Shown: positions 1 through 12,188 of the stretch, piece after piece
How positions within the stretch are numbered: the first letter of the stretch is position 1
Layout: each line of letters begins with the position of its first letter
From: Notospermus geniculatus
Taxonomy: Eukaryota > Nemertea > Pilidiophora > Heteronemertea > Lineidae
Assembly (NCBI GenBank): GCA_002633025.1
Contig: NMRB01000234.1
Location: 136,843-200,842 of the forward strand
Direction: 5' to 3'
DNA length: 64,000 nucleotides
Notes under the pieces: model-generated
The model's database searches: none
Told to the model about the DNA's origin: nothing
The model's input: only the letters and a program-made list of their open reading frames with translations
Position numbers and translations under genes: made by a program

Positions 1-258
1 CCTATAAGAATTAGCAGAAGCTTTGTCTTGCGAGCATTGGCTTCATCAGATAGAAAATCTTGCTTGGCTTTATAAGAAAAGGTCATAAGGTAGAGCAATT
101 GATTATGAATACGTTTGTGAGCAAATTCTTTGACTTGTGCTTCTTCTTGACAAGCAAAAGCTTGGCCTTGGGGCTTTGGCTTGTAAGCCTTTGCTATGTT
201 TTATGAATTCGGCCCAGTGTCTCAGTCGAGCGTTGCATTGTTTGTATTCGAGACTGAA

Positions 259-3200
259 TCACGTGAGTGATTCGCCTGTTCCTCCTGGATCAGTTGGTGA
301 AAGGAGCCGTCTCTCTGCTGGTGCGAAAGTCTTCTCTATATAGCGTCTATAGATAACGACCAATGGAATCACAAAGAAAATCACTATAAATGTTGTGGTC
401 CCCATCAAAGTGTAGAAATGAAGTTCAAATGTTCTCACTGAATTATCCTCTGGAACATCTGAAATCAAAAAGTTGATGTTAAAGGTATTCCTTCCCTCTC
501 CTGCCCTGAACGTGACATACCCTCGAGACCTCTATTGACGACCGATTATCAAATCGCCCAAAGGAGAGTAACTCTCGTTCCTAGTGTATCCATATACGCA
601 TTGCATTGTAATCATACACTCTCCAACACTGGGGCCAAAGGCAACACCAACGCTATTGAAGAATGATGTAATCACCGCCGGTGACGCCGGCTGTCGACAA
701 AAATGTGATCCTGCTCCTTTAAGTTATTTACAGAATCCGACGGATCACGATGCTTGCGATCATGCTTGCAATGTTTCCACTAAAGATATACCCGCCCAGT
801 CTAACCATTTCGTTAATTTGCCCGCCATTTGGGACACAGAATCAACTGCATTTGAAGAAACAACTTACAGGCTTGAAAGAGTACCGTCTCTATGATAAAT
901 ATAATCAGAGCAAGAAACGATGCAGCGCTAAACAGCATCCCGCTGATGAAGCCCTCAATGTGCCGAGGACTTTCCTTGTAGGCAAATTCTGTAGCTGCAA
1001 AGAAAACATGAAGCATTATGGAACAATCCAAAACAGTCCTACGAAAACTCTATGGTCACCCTCGTTCTGTAGACTACGTGTTCACGTACCTGGTATAAAG
1101 CACACTATATCCGAAAACCCAGTGACGATATACTGCGGTGCCTGAGCCCAGATGCTGATGGGGCTGATTTCAGTTCCATTAAGTGTTTCCCGGATGTACG
1201 TCTCAAGAATGGCAGCACAGAGGGGGGAGAAGATGATGAACATGGCACCAAAGACTGGAAGAGGGTGAAAACACCATTGATGACAGACAAGCCGATGCGA
1301 AAGGAACAAAACGCTGCGTTCTGCGTGGTAACTCCGGCCACATCTCCCCGGGATCTACCCCCTCCATTTTTCGATCAACATTCACACATGCCACAGCCTT
1401 TGTAATTCTGCAGCTGAGTGGACGGTTTGAAAGACATCCACTGGTTTCTTTTGCGGCGGCAAAAGGCGTCGTGGTAAAGTGTTAGTATTATAGCATGATG
1501 AAGAAGGGCTAAGTGGTTTTACAACAGAGAGGGCATTCTGTGTCCCATTCCACCCCTCAGTAAGTGTCCAGACTGGCCAGCTTTCAACTACCTATTCAAA
1601 TATCCAGTGGCAGGTAATGTAGCTTGCCACTTCTCGAGACTGGTACTGAGGGGTGTTTCCACAAACGTCCATTGCTATGCTGTACAGAATTACATAACAT
1701 ACGCGCTATATCCTGATTGGCCAAGTTCTTCCAGTGTCCCTTCCGACGATTGTAAACTTCCAAGAAGGGAACGCATACCATCACGACAAGTGGACCAAAC
1801 ATACTCATTACAACTGAAGGAATGCTGTCCACGTCNCCGCATCTGACATACAACAACTTGGCTCGAAGAGGGAAAATGACCTTTTAGAGCAAAAATTTGT
1901 TATGTCCCTTTTTCCTCTGGGGGAGCACTCCCCCCGCCCCCGCTAGCTATGCCCCTGACTGCAAATGAGCTTATCGGATGCTATTCCGGATCATGAAATA
2001 CATGTACTGTAGCATTGAATAACGTGATAGAGTAGAGGGATAATTCTTACCTGATTGTAAATAACTTCATGAAACCCAAACGTTGAGAAGAGAACTGACA
2101 AAAGTATGACTTTCTTCAACAGGAAGCCATTGTATTTCCGCTCATGTGATCTCCTTTCTGCTTCTTCCGGGCTCACTATTGACTCGTAATGGACCCTCTC
2201 CTTACAACAACATGGCAGCAACTGTGGGAAACCATTCCTCAACCGGCCAAATGTGATTTTCCCTAAGAAGAAAAAGGGATCATCAAGAAGTTAGTCAACT
2301 CTGTTATCAGCCTTCGCTAGTAGCTACGGCGACGATCTCATCTGCATGTACCTGTACGTGCACATACCCATTGGCTCCACCAGTCTGTACTTGCGTTTCA
2401 GACTAAGAAATAGAGCTGTCGCCAGTCCTGTGGCAATGACCATCACCACTGCCTTGGGTAGAAGGATTTCCTCCTGGTTATATGCCCGCAGTACGAAGGG
2501 AATGGGGACGTAGCTGATGAACTTTCCAACGCTGAAACACCAGTGTTTCCTGCAATAATAAGATGTTTGATTGAAATAACATAACAAGAAGAAGCAAATG
2601 GCCTCTATAATCAAATTCAGTACGATTTCTATTCAGATGCAGTTGTTTCACTGTTCATGTTTTACAGGGAGTGGGCGTTTTATCTTTAAACCTTCTACGT
2701 ACCACATAAAAAAGCTCCATAGATTTTTTGATGTTTTATTCACGATCTGATCGGCACCAAATGAATAGGCGGTGGAGATATTAGATCCATATCCAAGGCC
2801 AATGAATGTGAGGGAGAACGCAAAGAGGACGATCTTGTATTTGTGCTGGAAGGAATGTGTACTATGTACATGTACATGTACTGCATGCACAAAATTATAC
2901 ATTTCAGAATCGTGATGGTAGGCTACCCTCCCCAATTATGGCCTAACCCATGGTCTTGTGGTTGGCCGGCGATGGCCTCCTTCAGCTGGAGCTCGGTCAG
3001 TACTTGATGGGTGGCCGGCATACACTGATGTAGTCTTACACTGTACCTTCGTGCTAGGGAACACAATAATGTTTTCAGTATGACTTCGTTGGCTTCCCGA
3101 CCAAGTGTATTTTGTCGTGAAGAGAATCTCACTTACATCGATGTTGCTCTCGGCCCAGAGGATCAATGCAAGGCTCAGCAGAAAGACACCGCCTGGAAGA

Positions 3201-4013
3201 AAATCTGTTCAGCAGAAAGGTCCACTTGACGACGAATGGATAGGCCTACGTACGTCAAATTACATGATGGGGACGCTAGCTCAACAGAGGGCAGCACACC
3301 GAAACACGGTCCTAATACAATGGGCGCCTTTTGTGTGGGAAATTGATCAGGACCGGGATGTCAGTTTCATTTCAATAGTTTTAACCACTAGTGACACCTA
3401 TTGAAAAAGTCGGCTATCGTCCCCATTCCGTTACATTGCCATCTTGGTCCTCGAAGATTTGAATTTCGTGTTCGGTGTTTCCTTTCATATATAAGACATG
3501 AATGCAACGTGGGTTATGTATGGCCTTTTACGACTGAAGGATGACATTTCCCGACCTCAATTACAAATGATTTCCTTACCTATGAAGAAGAGGACCAGCG
3601 ATATGAGGAGACATTTAAACCGACCGATTAAAGCGTCTCCAATGGCACCAGTTATCGTTGGTAACAAGTACAACACGCCTGAAGCATGAGAAAGATAGGT
3701 TTTGTTTCAAATTTTTGTGGAAAGGTTGGTTCATGTCTTCCATATCATCGCCACGTAAATGCACAAATCGGTAACACCACTCATTAACAAAATTACGTAG
3801 CCTACCTAGAAATGATAAATAACTGATCACCGCCTGCTGATCACTGAGACCGAGCTGTTTAACTCCAAAATTCACGACGCTCGGTAAGAATGTGTAATAC
3901 GCGACACCCTTCAGCACCTCTGTAATCATAACAGAAGCAAGCCCTGCCATATGTGCTTGTCCTCTGGATCGTGGAAGTAAGTGGTCCGTCTCCATGAAGT
4001 CACCATTGTTAGC
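259..4013 (-). CDS. POT/SLC15-type proton-coupled peptide transporter, ten exons
   Basis: A multipass transporter of the POT (PTR2/SLC15) family, which in other animals moves di/tripeptides or histidine with protons. Exons in reading order: 4013-3806 (Met at 3995), 3678-3580, 3192-3137, 2845-2706, 2549-2368, 2262-2051, 1842-1703, 1254-1090, 994-869, 458-259. All junctions are GT..AG and phases agree, giving about 502 codons if the single N at 1836 is ignored; SLC15 proteins are usually longer (about 570). Visible family marks: TM1 with TEVLKGVAYY; the loop signature TITGAIGDALIGRF; YSFGADQI; SIWAQAPQY; EFAYKESP; a final helix followed by YRRYIEKTF. The usual TM1 ExxER proton-coupling motif reads ExxKG here. 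TM11 is not clearly covered: a similar stretch on the minus strand near 735-810 (reading LGGYIFSGNIASM) may be a missed exon. Whether it is SLC15A4-like or a divergent group is unresolved. Confidence 0.82.
1836..1836. other. single N inside transporter exon 7
   Basis: The N sits in the exon spanning 1703-1842. With it the exon is 140 nt and breaks frame with exon 6 (which ends in phase 0); without it the exon is 139 nt and joins both neighbours in frame. It is best read as an assembly or gap artefact, not a real base. Confidence 0.6.
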
Positions 4014-4092
4014 CTGGAAACACAACACAAGAACAGTCATCAACTTCTCAGTTTCCAAGTTGTCGGAAATGATGAGCCCGGATGACGAGGTA

Positions 4093-4204
4093 CAGTGGAA
4101 CCTCCCTTAACGGACACCTCTGCCAGAAGACACCTCTCTATTAAGGACACCAAAGTTCAGCATTTGTCAGTCCCAGAGGTGTCCTTAATAGAGAGGTTCC
4201 ACTG
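4093..4204. mobile_element. Tc1/pogo-like MITE with TA duplication
   Basis: A 112-bp element with terminal inverted repeats that start CAGTGGAACCTC and carry the internal word TAAxGGACACC, flanked by TA on both sides (4091-4092 and 4205-4206). The TIR and TA target are typical of pogo/Tigger-type nonautonomous elements. It lies just upstream of the transporter's first recognised exon. Confidence 0.75.
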
Positions 4205-4296
4205 TACTAGTACACCATCGATATCGTTCGGAATAGTCCTACATGAGAGAGTGCTATTCTGAAGACCTGACCACGTTTGGGATAGACATTGCAATA

Positions 4297-4447
4297 AAGC
4301 GGGTGATCCACTGTTGCGATTTTGGCTTGAGACGGGGTTGCGTTCCCTTGCGGTTACCTTATAAGGACTTCCGATTGCCATATAAGGTAACCGCAAGGGA
4401 ACGCAACCCCGTCTCAAGCCAAAATCGCAACAGTGGATCACCCGCTT
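4297..4447. mobile_element. near-perfect foldback element with GCGGGTGATCCACTG ends
   Basis: Two arms of about 67 bp, nearly identical in reverse complement, separated by about 16 bp. The outer end GCGGGTGATCCACTG matches the ends of the larger MITE at 61243-61524, so the two belong to one family or share a transposase. Confidence 0.85.
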
Positions 4448-4580
4448 AGGCTTCCTTTACATAGAACTATACGGTATACGAATACTGCGGTTAACAATGG
4501 CTTCACGGTCGTGAATCCACTTGAAGCCTTTGTTAGATGGCGTTTTCGTATACCGTATACTTCTATGTAAGGGAAGCCTT
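4448..4580. mobile_element. second foldback abutting the first
   Basis: An inverted repeat beginning AGGCTTCCTTTACATAG and ending with its complement at 4580. It contains the palindromic word TATACGGTATACG and its partner. It starts at the base after the preceding foldback ends. Confidence 0.75.
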
Positions 4581-5310
4581 AAGACCAACCAGAGAGGAAT
4601 CGCCTTTGCTGACCCGATTTATTCATCCTGAGACTATTGCAACTTGCCCTAAAGGTAGGGTTTCTGAAGGACTTCTGACACATTTTACGTCTAACCATAG
4701 TACTTGTAGTTGTTCGTAAGTGTGACCTACCGCTATTCTTCCTAAGTCCTCCATTGTGCCCTAGAGTTCAGAAGCAATAGAAAGTACAGATGTCCATCTC
4801 ATATTCCCACTACGGAGGCGTACCATAGATTTGGACACAGTACTGACCTTAATCTTAGTACAACACGACCTGAATTGGACGAGCATTTGAAGTGAAGATC
4901 AATAATTGATTATCGGTGAAGAAGTCAACACGATGGTCTCATTCAACATGTCACCTATACCGGTAGCTATCTCAGAAAATAACATAACTACAACAGGATT
5001 AACCCAAAGTACGATTTTTTTACTCATATTCATCGGTGTTCTAGATTTTCTTGCAAGTGCTTTGAGTTAATGTGCAGCAATAATTTCTTTTTGAGAATAT
5101 CATTGAAGTGGAATAACGATTTTGATATAGCGTGTCTTTTCTAGATAAAGCCTTACATGCATCAACATGATCTGCCTAGGTCAGTGCAGGTCTATGTCGG
5201 GTTTTCCAAATCAGCAATTTCTGGAAAGTCCCGAATAATATTTCATCATGAATACATATATATTCATGATTTCATGCTATATAGCCTACAGTGTAAGTAT
5301 CTACTTAGTA
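4581..5310. other. gene-free stretch
   Basis: I see no exon with supporting splice signals and no clear repeat here. It lies upstream of the transporter and could hold its noncoding 5' exon or promoter, but nothing decisive is visible. Confidence 0.4.
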
Positions 5311-5479
5311 CAGGTGTGAAAGGAAAGAATGTCCCCAGGAAAAACTGTCCCAGGAACAAAAGATCCTATTGTTACATTCTAATCTCTGGTGATTGGTTTC
5401 TATAGCTATGCACCTTAATCCGTCATTGAACAATTGAAGCGGACACGTTTTACAGGGGGACATTCTTTACTGTTACACC
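5311..5479. mobile_element. 169-bp MITE, CAGGTGTxAA family, copy 1
   Basis: Ends are CAGGTGTGAA and TGTTACACC. The interior (AATGTCCCCAGGAAAAACTG, then a 3' GGGGGACATTCT) is nearly identical to the copy at 48769-48940, which defines both boundaries. Confidence 0.8.
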
Positions 5480-6030
5480 AGCATGGACTGCAGCGACCAA
5501 CGTGATGATAAACAACTTGCAATTTCATACTATCGGTTCGTGATAGACATAGGCCTAACTGTTGGCTCGTCAGAGATTTTAGAAATTATGAATTTGAATG
5601 GACACGTCCTACAAACCGCCCTATTTCAAACGCCGGGTGGGTCGACGGATACGTTTCTGTAACCCATGATGACCTGAAGGAAACCGATCTTTTGTCATGA
5701 ACACGAAGTGAAGCAGGAACATATATCTTCCTGGTGAAAGAAGCACGTGAACGTATATAGGACTGTCTCGTAGCCCACTTGATGACATCAGCCGTGGTTA
5801 CACTATATAAAATCCCCGGGTTTTTTGCGGTCACACCTATGAATTGCCGGGCTTCAAGAAACCCGTGTCTGACAAACACGGGTTTTTGCGACACGGCAAT
5901 CTCGCCGTGCTTTTCGAAGTCCCCGTGTTTTCGTTAGTTTAGCACGGCGACAGATGGCGCAGCCATTAAGTGTCGTCGTTTTGCGCCTCCAACAATAGGG
6001 AGGTTTCGCAAGCGCCCGGTTAGGCCTAGT
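5480..6030. repeat. repeat-derived stretch with a 35-bp block shared with 18.2 kb
   Basis: No gene is seen. A 35-bp block at 5992-6027, starting ACAATAGGGAGGTTTCGC, recurs exactly in inverted orientation at 18182-18216. Around 5850-5910 there are short self-complementary words (AACCCGTGTxTGACAAACACGGGTT). This looks like remains of a dispersed element. Confidence 0.55.
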
Positions 6031-6960
6031 CTCGCTTGCCAGACGCTACGGGCGCCCCTTCGGTAAATCACACTCCGCGTCTGGCTCTTTTAGAGATTAA
6101 CAGTCGTGAAGACCGCGTGGTGGCAGCACGGGTCCTTGGGTTTTCCNCCCCCCCCCCCCACATGCATCACATTCACCCTCTTCGGGTGGGGGCACGGTGT
6201 GGGGATGAGGATTGCCACTCCTACGGACCCTTGGCCCCCTGGTGTGGTCCCACGACGTCGTCCCCTGAGGTCTAGGCCTCTCTGGACTTTGGTCGGCAGG
6301 TTCCTCCCTTGTCTGAAGTGAAGTCCCACACAACTCCACCTACGAACTCGGCCACCTGTCGCACGTTGAGAGATTGATCAAGGTTGTTGGCCCGCGAGCC
6401 ACCTTGGGGCGTCCTCTCCTCGTCTTCTGGCAATGGCTTCCAGCTCAAGAGACTTCGGCCTCCTGGATCCCCAAGTTAGAGCCACCGGTGCCTCTGGATT
6501 CTCCAGAGGAGTGTCGGCACTGTCGTACATGCGATACCTTTGGAGTGCACTTCATGACTTCACTCCAATGTCTTGCCCGACGTGTGCCCCACCCACTGGA
6601 CCAGCCCTTCCTCTCGATAGCATCCCTCTACTTGTCTAGGGAGGTGTCCCTAGAGTTGGACCCTCCTGGGCCTCTCTGGCGGGCCTTGGAGGCGCTTCCG
6701 CCAGGGCCATTTCTTCAAGAGGTGGCCGCCTCGCTGGATCAGTCCATCAGGAATGGTCAGGCAATGGGGAGGCAACCGATGCGCCCCGGCGGCCACGTAC
6801 CTTCAGCGTGGTGGGTGTCTGGGTCCAAGCGGGGAAGCGTTTCATGGCCACACTTGCTCCAGTTGAAACGTACCGGCATTTCGATTGGACTAGTCCCTTG
6901 GCGGATCAGCCGGTATCAGTTTCTGTGCTGTTGGATGACGTGCAACCGCATGACATGACT
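6031..6960 (+). other. GC-rich block with an unidentified reading frame
   Basis: This block is visibly richer in G and C than its surroundings. It holds an open frame at 6374-6958 (194 codons) with a cluster reading CRHCRTCDTF and a proline-rich stretch. A second frame at 6433-6639 begins at an equally good ATG. I recognise no domain. The compositional contrast suggests a decayed transposon or captured sequence; it may not be coding at all. A single N lies in the C run at 6147. Confidence 0.3.
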
Positions 6961-7127
6961 ATAGCCCTGCTCAGGACTGACTGATTTGGGACAGGCAATA
7001 AGCTGATCAGTGTTCTGTGGGCTGAGGCCCAACCTCTGATGGGTGCAGGCGAATACCATAGTACCAGAGTGCTTCTCCAGTCTTTCCTGACTAAAATACA
7101 ACTCGGTGTACATGACATTGTGTACAT

Positions 7128-8452
7128 GTATACATGGTAATTGTTTGATTAGCCGTACATTGTAGTTCATACGATGTTTTTATATTCCTGAGCGATTACA
7201 TAAAATATACATGTAGTCTGCTGCCTTCATGGTTGATTGACTTTGATGTGCATGCACAGTTGTGAATGATGATAAAACCATCTGTGCATACTGGTAATCA
7301 ATAAATTTTATGTACGTTCAGCCTGCCCTGGGTGTGTCATGTATGCTTTCTTAATGTAATCTTCTCGAGAGGCTGCTTTCAGACCTGACTCCAGCTGGGC
7401 TCTTAATGCCAGATGCTGAGGGGCCTTCCCCCCCCCCCCCCCCCCCCCNTTTCCACTAGGCCAGCGGTCCACTGTGTGTATTCGAGTCCTTTTTCTCGGC
7501 GAAGTTATTGCGTATTGGGGTATAGTGGTCTCCAGGTGTCACAATGGGGTAAATGCCTAAGTAGGCCTATTGTCCATTCATTGAGTATTGATCATATGAC
7601 CGAGGCTACAGGAAAGGCACAATAGGGCCATGACACGTCAACATTCGGTGACGAGGAATACTTGTGAACAAAATTTTCCGCTGTCGGCTACTTTTGACTA
7701 TCAGGATGTGTATCAGGTGAGCATTCATTCATAGTACTGTTTTCCGTCTTTTTTCATTTCGGCCTCGGTTCTCATGGCATATTTGCTAGGCCTAAATTAG
7801 GGTGTTTTGTTCGTCCCTTAGCTCAGTGTGTGCATGTTCCGGAGGCCTAGTATGGATAGGCGTGGCCCGATAGGTGAAACATCTGGCAAGTGAATGCTGT
7901 CGGCGAATTTTTGAGTGTATGATAGTCTGTCAGGGGTAGACGTAACAAGCTTCTCAAATATTTGTTTTATTACAGCTCGTCCGCTATTTCATGCGATGGG
8001 CGTGTACTGTCTGTAGCCTGTACATACCGATGGCCTACATGGGCTTCTGGTATGTAGGCCTACATGCACATGTACATACAGCGTGATTTCCACTTGTTGA
8101 TGGTCAGGACGCAAATAAGGTGCTGCCACCTACATGCTTGGGTACTCTATCATGTTTGGAGTCCCACTAAAACATGGCGGATGTCCCAGGTTATTTCGGG
8201 TACTGCCCGCGCTGTGGCGCGGGCGTTTTTTTTAAACGTGTGAGGCCCTCGTTTTATGCATGCAGTTCAGCTTTAAGTATCTTTATGAATATGGGCCCAG
8301 GGACCTCATTCACGAGGGACCTCGTTTCAGGGTGTAAACTATTTTCCACTTTGCGGGTGACCCTCCTATCCTTACATTACGGGAGCTAAGGTCCCTGAAA
8401 AGGAAGACACATCAAAACATGGGTTTTGGTTCACAGCCAAGAATGAAATGAT
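7128..8452. other. gene-free stretch with poly-C gap
   Basis: Only low-complexity features are seen: a C run with N at about 7430-7449 and several TACATGTA and AGGCCTAC palindromic words (for example near 8050). A short frame starting at 8174 (MADVPGYFGYCPRCG) is not supported by splice sites or extent. Confidence 0.4.
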
Positions 8453-8726
8453 CAGTCTACACCATCACGGTAATGCGTGACTGTACATTCGCCTGTACAA
8501 AATGTAGGGCCCAATTTTCAAAAACTTTTAACTTCTTTAAAAAACTTTTAATTGAAAAAAATCGGCCATATTCATGTTGAACACACATAACTCGATATAT
8601 TAAGGAAGAATTTTAATTTTTTTTCAATGCTGAATTTGTACACAATTCTGTGTGTAAAAATTTGGTTTCCACAGAAGGTTTTCACGCTGTAGAGTGATTT
8701 CACGGCCTAGCGTGATGGTGTAGACT
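8453..8726. repeat. widely spaced inverted repeat
   Basis: AGTCTACACCATCACG at 8453-8468 is the reverse complement of 8711-8726. The interior is AT-rich. It is compatible with a decayed MITE of about 275 bp. Confidence 0.5.
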
Positions 8727-10155
8727 GATGATAGGATTGCTACGCTGGTCAGCACCGAGATTCGGATGTGGAGGCGTGGGTTCGAATTTCACAGCCAAGA
8801 AATTGTGACCCACATTTTAACATTTTCCTGAGCAATGCAATGGATTTTTGCAGTGCATAAGCTTTATTTTAATCAATTTCAACCAAAATCTGAAATGTGG
8901 AGCCTTGGTGAACAGCAGGGTTTTGCCAGTGTAGAATTTGCCCCACCCCAGTTTTGGCAAAAATGGTGAATTTTCCAGTACCAAACATGCCAAAGTGAAG
9001 ATTTAATTTGGAACAGGTTGGTATAAAGTGCAGGTTGCACGTTAATGGTTAGGGCCAGTGTGAGTGACGAACGATGAAGTCAGATGTGGAGGGCAACTGC
9101 AATGTGTTCTGCATTTTATACCAATCGTATTTGGAACCCCTGCCATCTTGAACAGTCCATGAATGCCTGATCTGGGCATGCACAAGCGTTTTATGACATT
9201 CATCCCATTAAAGTATAACAACATTATTATCTCCCTCCACTCCCATGACTGCTACAGCTGATGTCAATATTTGGGTTACCATCTGTTATCCTGTTTGATA
9301 GAATACTCTATTCAGATTAAAATATTTGAAAAATTCTTTCCTAGAAAATTTTTCAAATTTGGGTCATCCTGGTCATACCTGAATGCACTTACTGCAGGTG
9401 TTGTGTGTTTGAATTTTAATCCAAAAGATCTTGTCGTATGAAGGCAGATCATGGATTTTGATGATTCCTTCGATGCAGTGTATTTTATAGGCAGGTGATT
9501 TTGATGAAACGCATCCTGCATCACCAGTCCACCGTATCTATATACATGTAATATTGCTGGAAAGGGGCTCGATAAAGTCATATTAAAGTCACACTTAGAA
9601 AGTTCGTTTTGCCGCGAAATTCGGCATGGTATAGAGGATACCATTTATATCATGTTGCAGCGGGTGGTTTAATTTGCGAAGAGAACTTGGTTGTGGTCGC
9701 AATTTCACTTTTTAGCAGTGTCGCTTTCTCCCTATACTGCACCCCCCCCCCCCCCGGGNTGCACCTATTTCACCAGGGCCGTTTACACGGCTGAACCCAC
9801 AATCCGCCGGTCGCCACGGTGGGCCTACTTGCTTGTTATGATTATTGCTACTGGGTGGAATGACTGGTGAAGAGCGAAGCTTACAGTGGCACGCTGTGCT
9901 TCAGTAACATGGTTTCATGACGCGCGTCGTAGTGCATCTCATTATGGTGACCTCGTTCATGCTTTATACACAATCGATGTACACCATTTACACAGAGCGC
10001 TAATTCATGGTGGGGAGGTTGATCATGATCGTGAGTGTACACACCGATCATTACCTGCTCGTCAAGACTTTTGGAATCTACTTAGGCCTATCTGAATGAT
10101 CTGAGTTATCAATCAGGCATGGAGACTGTTTAATGAAAGAACGAGTTGAGGTATG
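8727..10155. other. gene-free stretch
   Basis: No exon or clear element is seen. A C run ending in N lies at about 9741-9759. Open frames here are short and have no family resemblance. Confidence 0.4.
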
Positions 10156-10355
10156 GTACCTTACTTGATGAAGGGTTAGTAGTGGTATCACAGCGCGTCA
10201 AAACTTCTCATGTGATGAAAAGGACGGCGGCCAATTTTTGGCTCACCACCTGGACTTGCGTCAGTTGAGGCTTTGACGCTAATACTGGCTGTGTTTGGGT
10301 TGACAGGACACCAGTCTCACTGGCATTGGTTCCCGGTGCTGCCACCAGGGGACGG
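10156..10355 (+). repeat. dispersed repeat R3, copy 1
   Basis: This shares the ordered words ACAGCGCG, GATGAAAAGGACGGCGGCC, GACAGGACACCAG and CATTGGTTCCCG with the copies at 43795-43985 (inverted) and 55985-56410. It ends close to TGCTGCCACCAGGGGACGG, which resembles a CTCF-type site. Confidence 0.65.
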
Positions 10356-11120
10356 ATACTGAAGAACAGTGTGCCACTTTAAAGGCTGCCTGGGCAAACT
10401 GTCGCCTCCGCATATGTGTAAAAGCACACTCCAACAGCTGATTCCGCAACTTGATTTTGAAATGCGACAGGTGCCAGTCGAGTGGTCTGTGAGTTCATGT
10501 GAACTGTCTTTAGCACTAGATGTGGACAATTAAGTATGTAGTACCGTGGTATTGGTTTTGTAATCAGATTTAGTTCAAATGCTTTGTACATAATGTACGG
10601 TAGGCCTACATTGTCCTGTATAAAATCCATACAGATCTGCCTGTCAATTGATACATGGCCTATAATCCCTGGGAGGCAGGCCTTCTGCAGCTGTTGGCAC
10701 TTGTTTCATTTGGTGATGTGTTAGATTTAATTTTTGGATTTACTAAAAAGGTAGGTGATGGGCAGACTCAAGTGTACCCAACCATCGTTGTTGCCATGAC
10801 CACGATGACAGCGTAATGTATGGGTACCAAACATCCGATTCAGCTACAAGAAATTTGACTTTGGATTTTGTGGCTAAATGCACTCAAGGCACGTAACAAC
10901 AGTTTTCTATTTTGTATTGTTGCAGTGGAATAATTAAATATACATGTATACAAATACTGAATACAAATATTTTGTATACATGTACATGTATACAAAATTA
11001 AATCTAAATACAAATACTGATAGTGATTTAAGTATCCGCCAATAACCTTCCATAACTTTTTTATTAATTGAAGAAATTTGATGCGGTTTTCGACGTACAT
11101 GTAGCTACATTTATGAAAGC
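10356..11120. other. gene-free stretch
   Basis: No exon is seen. Around 10930-11030 there is a locally repetitive AT-rich tract with words such as ATACAAATACTGA and TACATGTATACAAA. Confidence 0.4.
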
Positions 11121-11285
11121 TCAGTCTTTTTTTCCATCTTCCACACTCAAATTACTCCTTATGGTATTGCTTTCATATTACGTAATCAGCCATTTAAAAC
11201 ATGAAACCTCAATCTTTTTTCCATCTTCCCATCTCAAATTACTCCTTATGGCATTGTTTTGATATTACGTAATCAGCCATTTGAT
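11121..11285 (+). repeat. direct duplication of about 75 bp
   Basis: Two adjacent copies share TTTTTCCATCTTCC, CTCAAATTACTCCTTATGG and CATATTACGTAATCAGCC or a near variant. The last word is repeated a third time at the end. Confidence 0.7.
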
Positions 11286-11507
11286 ATTACGTAATCAATC
11301 GGTCAGGCAAGTTGAATATAATGAAGAAAGAAAATTTGAAATCTGACGATTTTTCAAAAATTTTCAAAAAAGTGATTTTATAAAATGATCATTTTTCTCT
11401 TAATTAATTAAAATTGATTTTTGCCAAAACACCATGGTTCTATGCTCAGCATATTGCTACAGATTGGGTGCAAATACCATTGCTGTAGCTCCAATGGTTT
11501 TTGAGAT

Positions 11508-11715
11508 ACTGTGGTCGCGGAGTTATACCGGATTGGCTTCATATCCGCCCATTTTGCTATTACCATATTACATGGGCACGATGTTGGTTTCATGTTTTCA
11601 ATATGAATGAATCCAAGACATGCCTTCCCGAGATTTGTATTCGGGCATTCCTGCGGGTTATAATGTAGGCCTATATAGAACCGCCCCCAATCCGGCATAA
11701 CTCCGCGACTACAGT
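11508..11715. repeat. inverted repeat, 208 bp
   Basis: ACTGTGGTCGCGGAGTTAT at 11508 pairs with its near-complement ending at 11715. The interior also carries weakly complementary words. It is probably a MITE. Confidence 0.6.
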
Positions 11716-12106
11716 ATTTAGGCAAACTTGCTGTCCTTTTACTTTCTTACAAGACAATGCAAGAGTGTACATGTATAGTGGATAGTGTTCAGTTTGGGGT
11801 GATATTGATAATTGCTTTCTAAAAAAGTCTCCAGAATTGTGAAAAAGTCATTAATTCTTCCCTCATTATGTCACATAACCTAGTGGTTGGTTTCAGGAAG
11901 GATCGAGATGAATTGACCGCTGTTTATGTTATTTCCAGAAGAATGCTTCGAGGTAATAAGCGCATGGGCCTGGTATTGGACCCTCGGCGGGCTATGGTCA
12001 AGTTAAACTGGTGTGTCTGCTGGGATATTGATATGGATTGTTATCCTGGTGAGGCAGAGTTCATTATGCCACCTATTGGTGATGGGAGACACTAGGCATA
12101 CCTCTA
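11716..12106 (+). other. stretch with a 75-codon frame of unknown status
   Basis: An open frame at 11868-12095 starts MSHNLVVGFRKDRDELTAVY. It has balanced composition but no recognised domain, splice support or repeat. It could be an isolated exon or chance. Confidence 0.2.
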
Positions 12107-12188
12107 CAGGGTAGTCCATAAAGTGTCCCCTGTACAAACTCTTGCATTTTTGAGCGATTTTCATCAGGACACTTATTGGGACACCCTG
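12107..12188. mobile_element. short Tc1/mariner-like MITE
   Basis: An 82-bp element begins CAGGGTAGTCCATAAAG and ends with the matching TTATTGGGACACCCTG. It is flanked by TA at 12105-12106 and 12189-12190. Confidence 0.7.

Noticed and set aside
735-810. Extra transporter exon for TM11 (LGGYIFSGNIASM)
   Set aside because: The peptide fits TM11 of POT proteins, but the available acceptor and donor do not match the phases of the flanking exons, so it was mentioned but not joined.
8174-8389. Frame starting MADVPGYFGYCPRCG, like a zinc-ribbon protein start
   Set aside because: Only 71 codons, no donor joining to a plausible next exon, and the CPRCG part lies on a GC palindrome.
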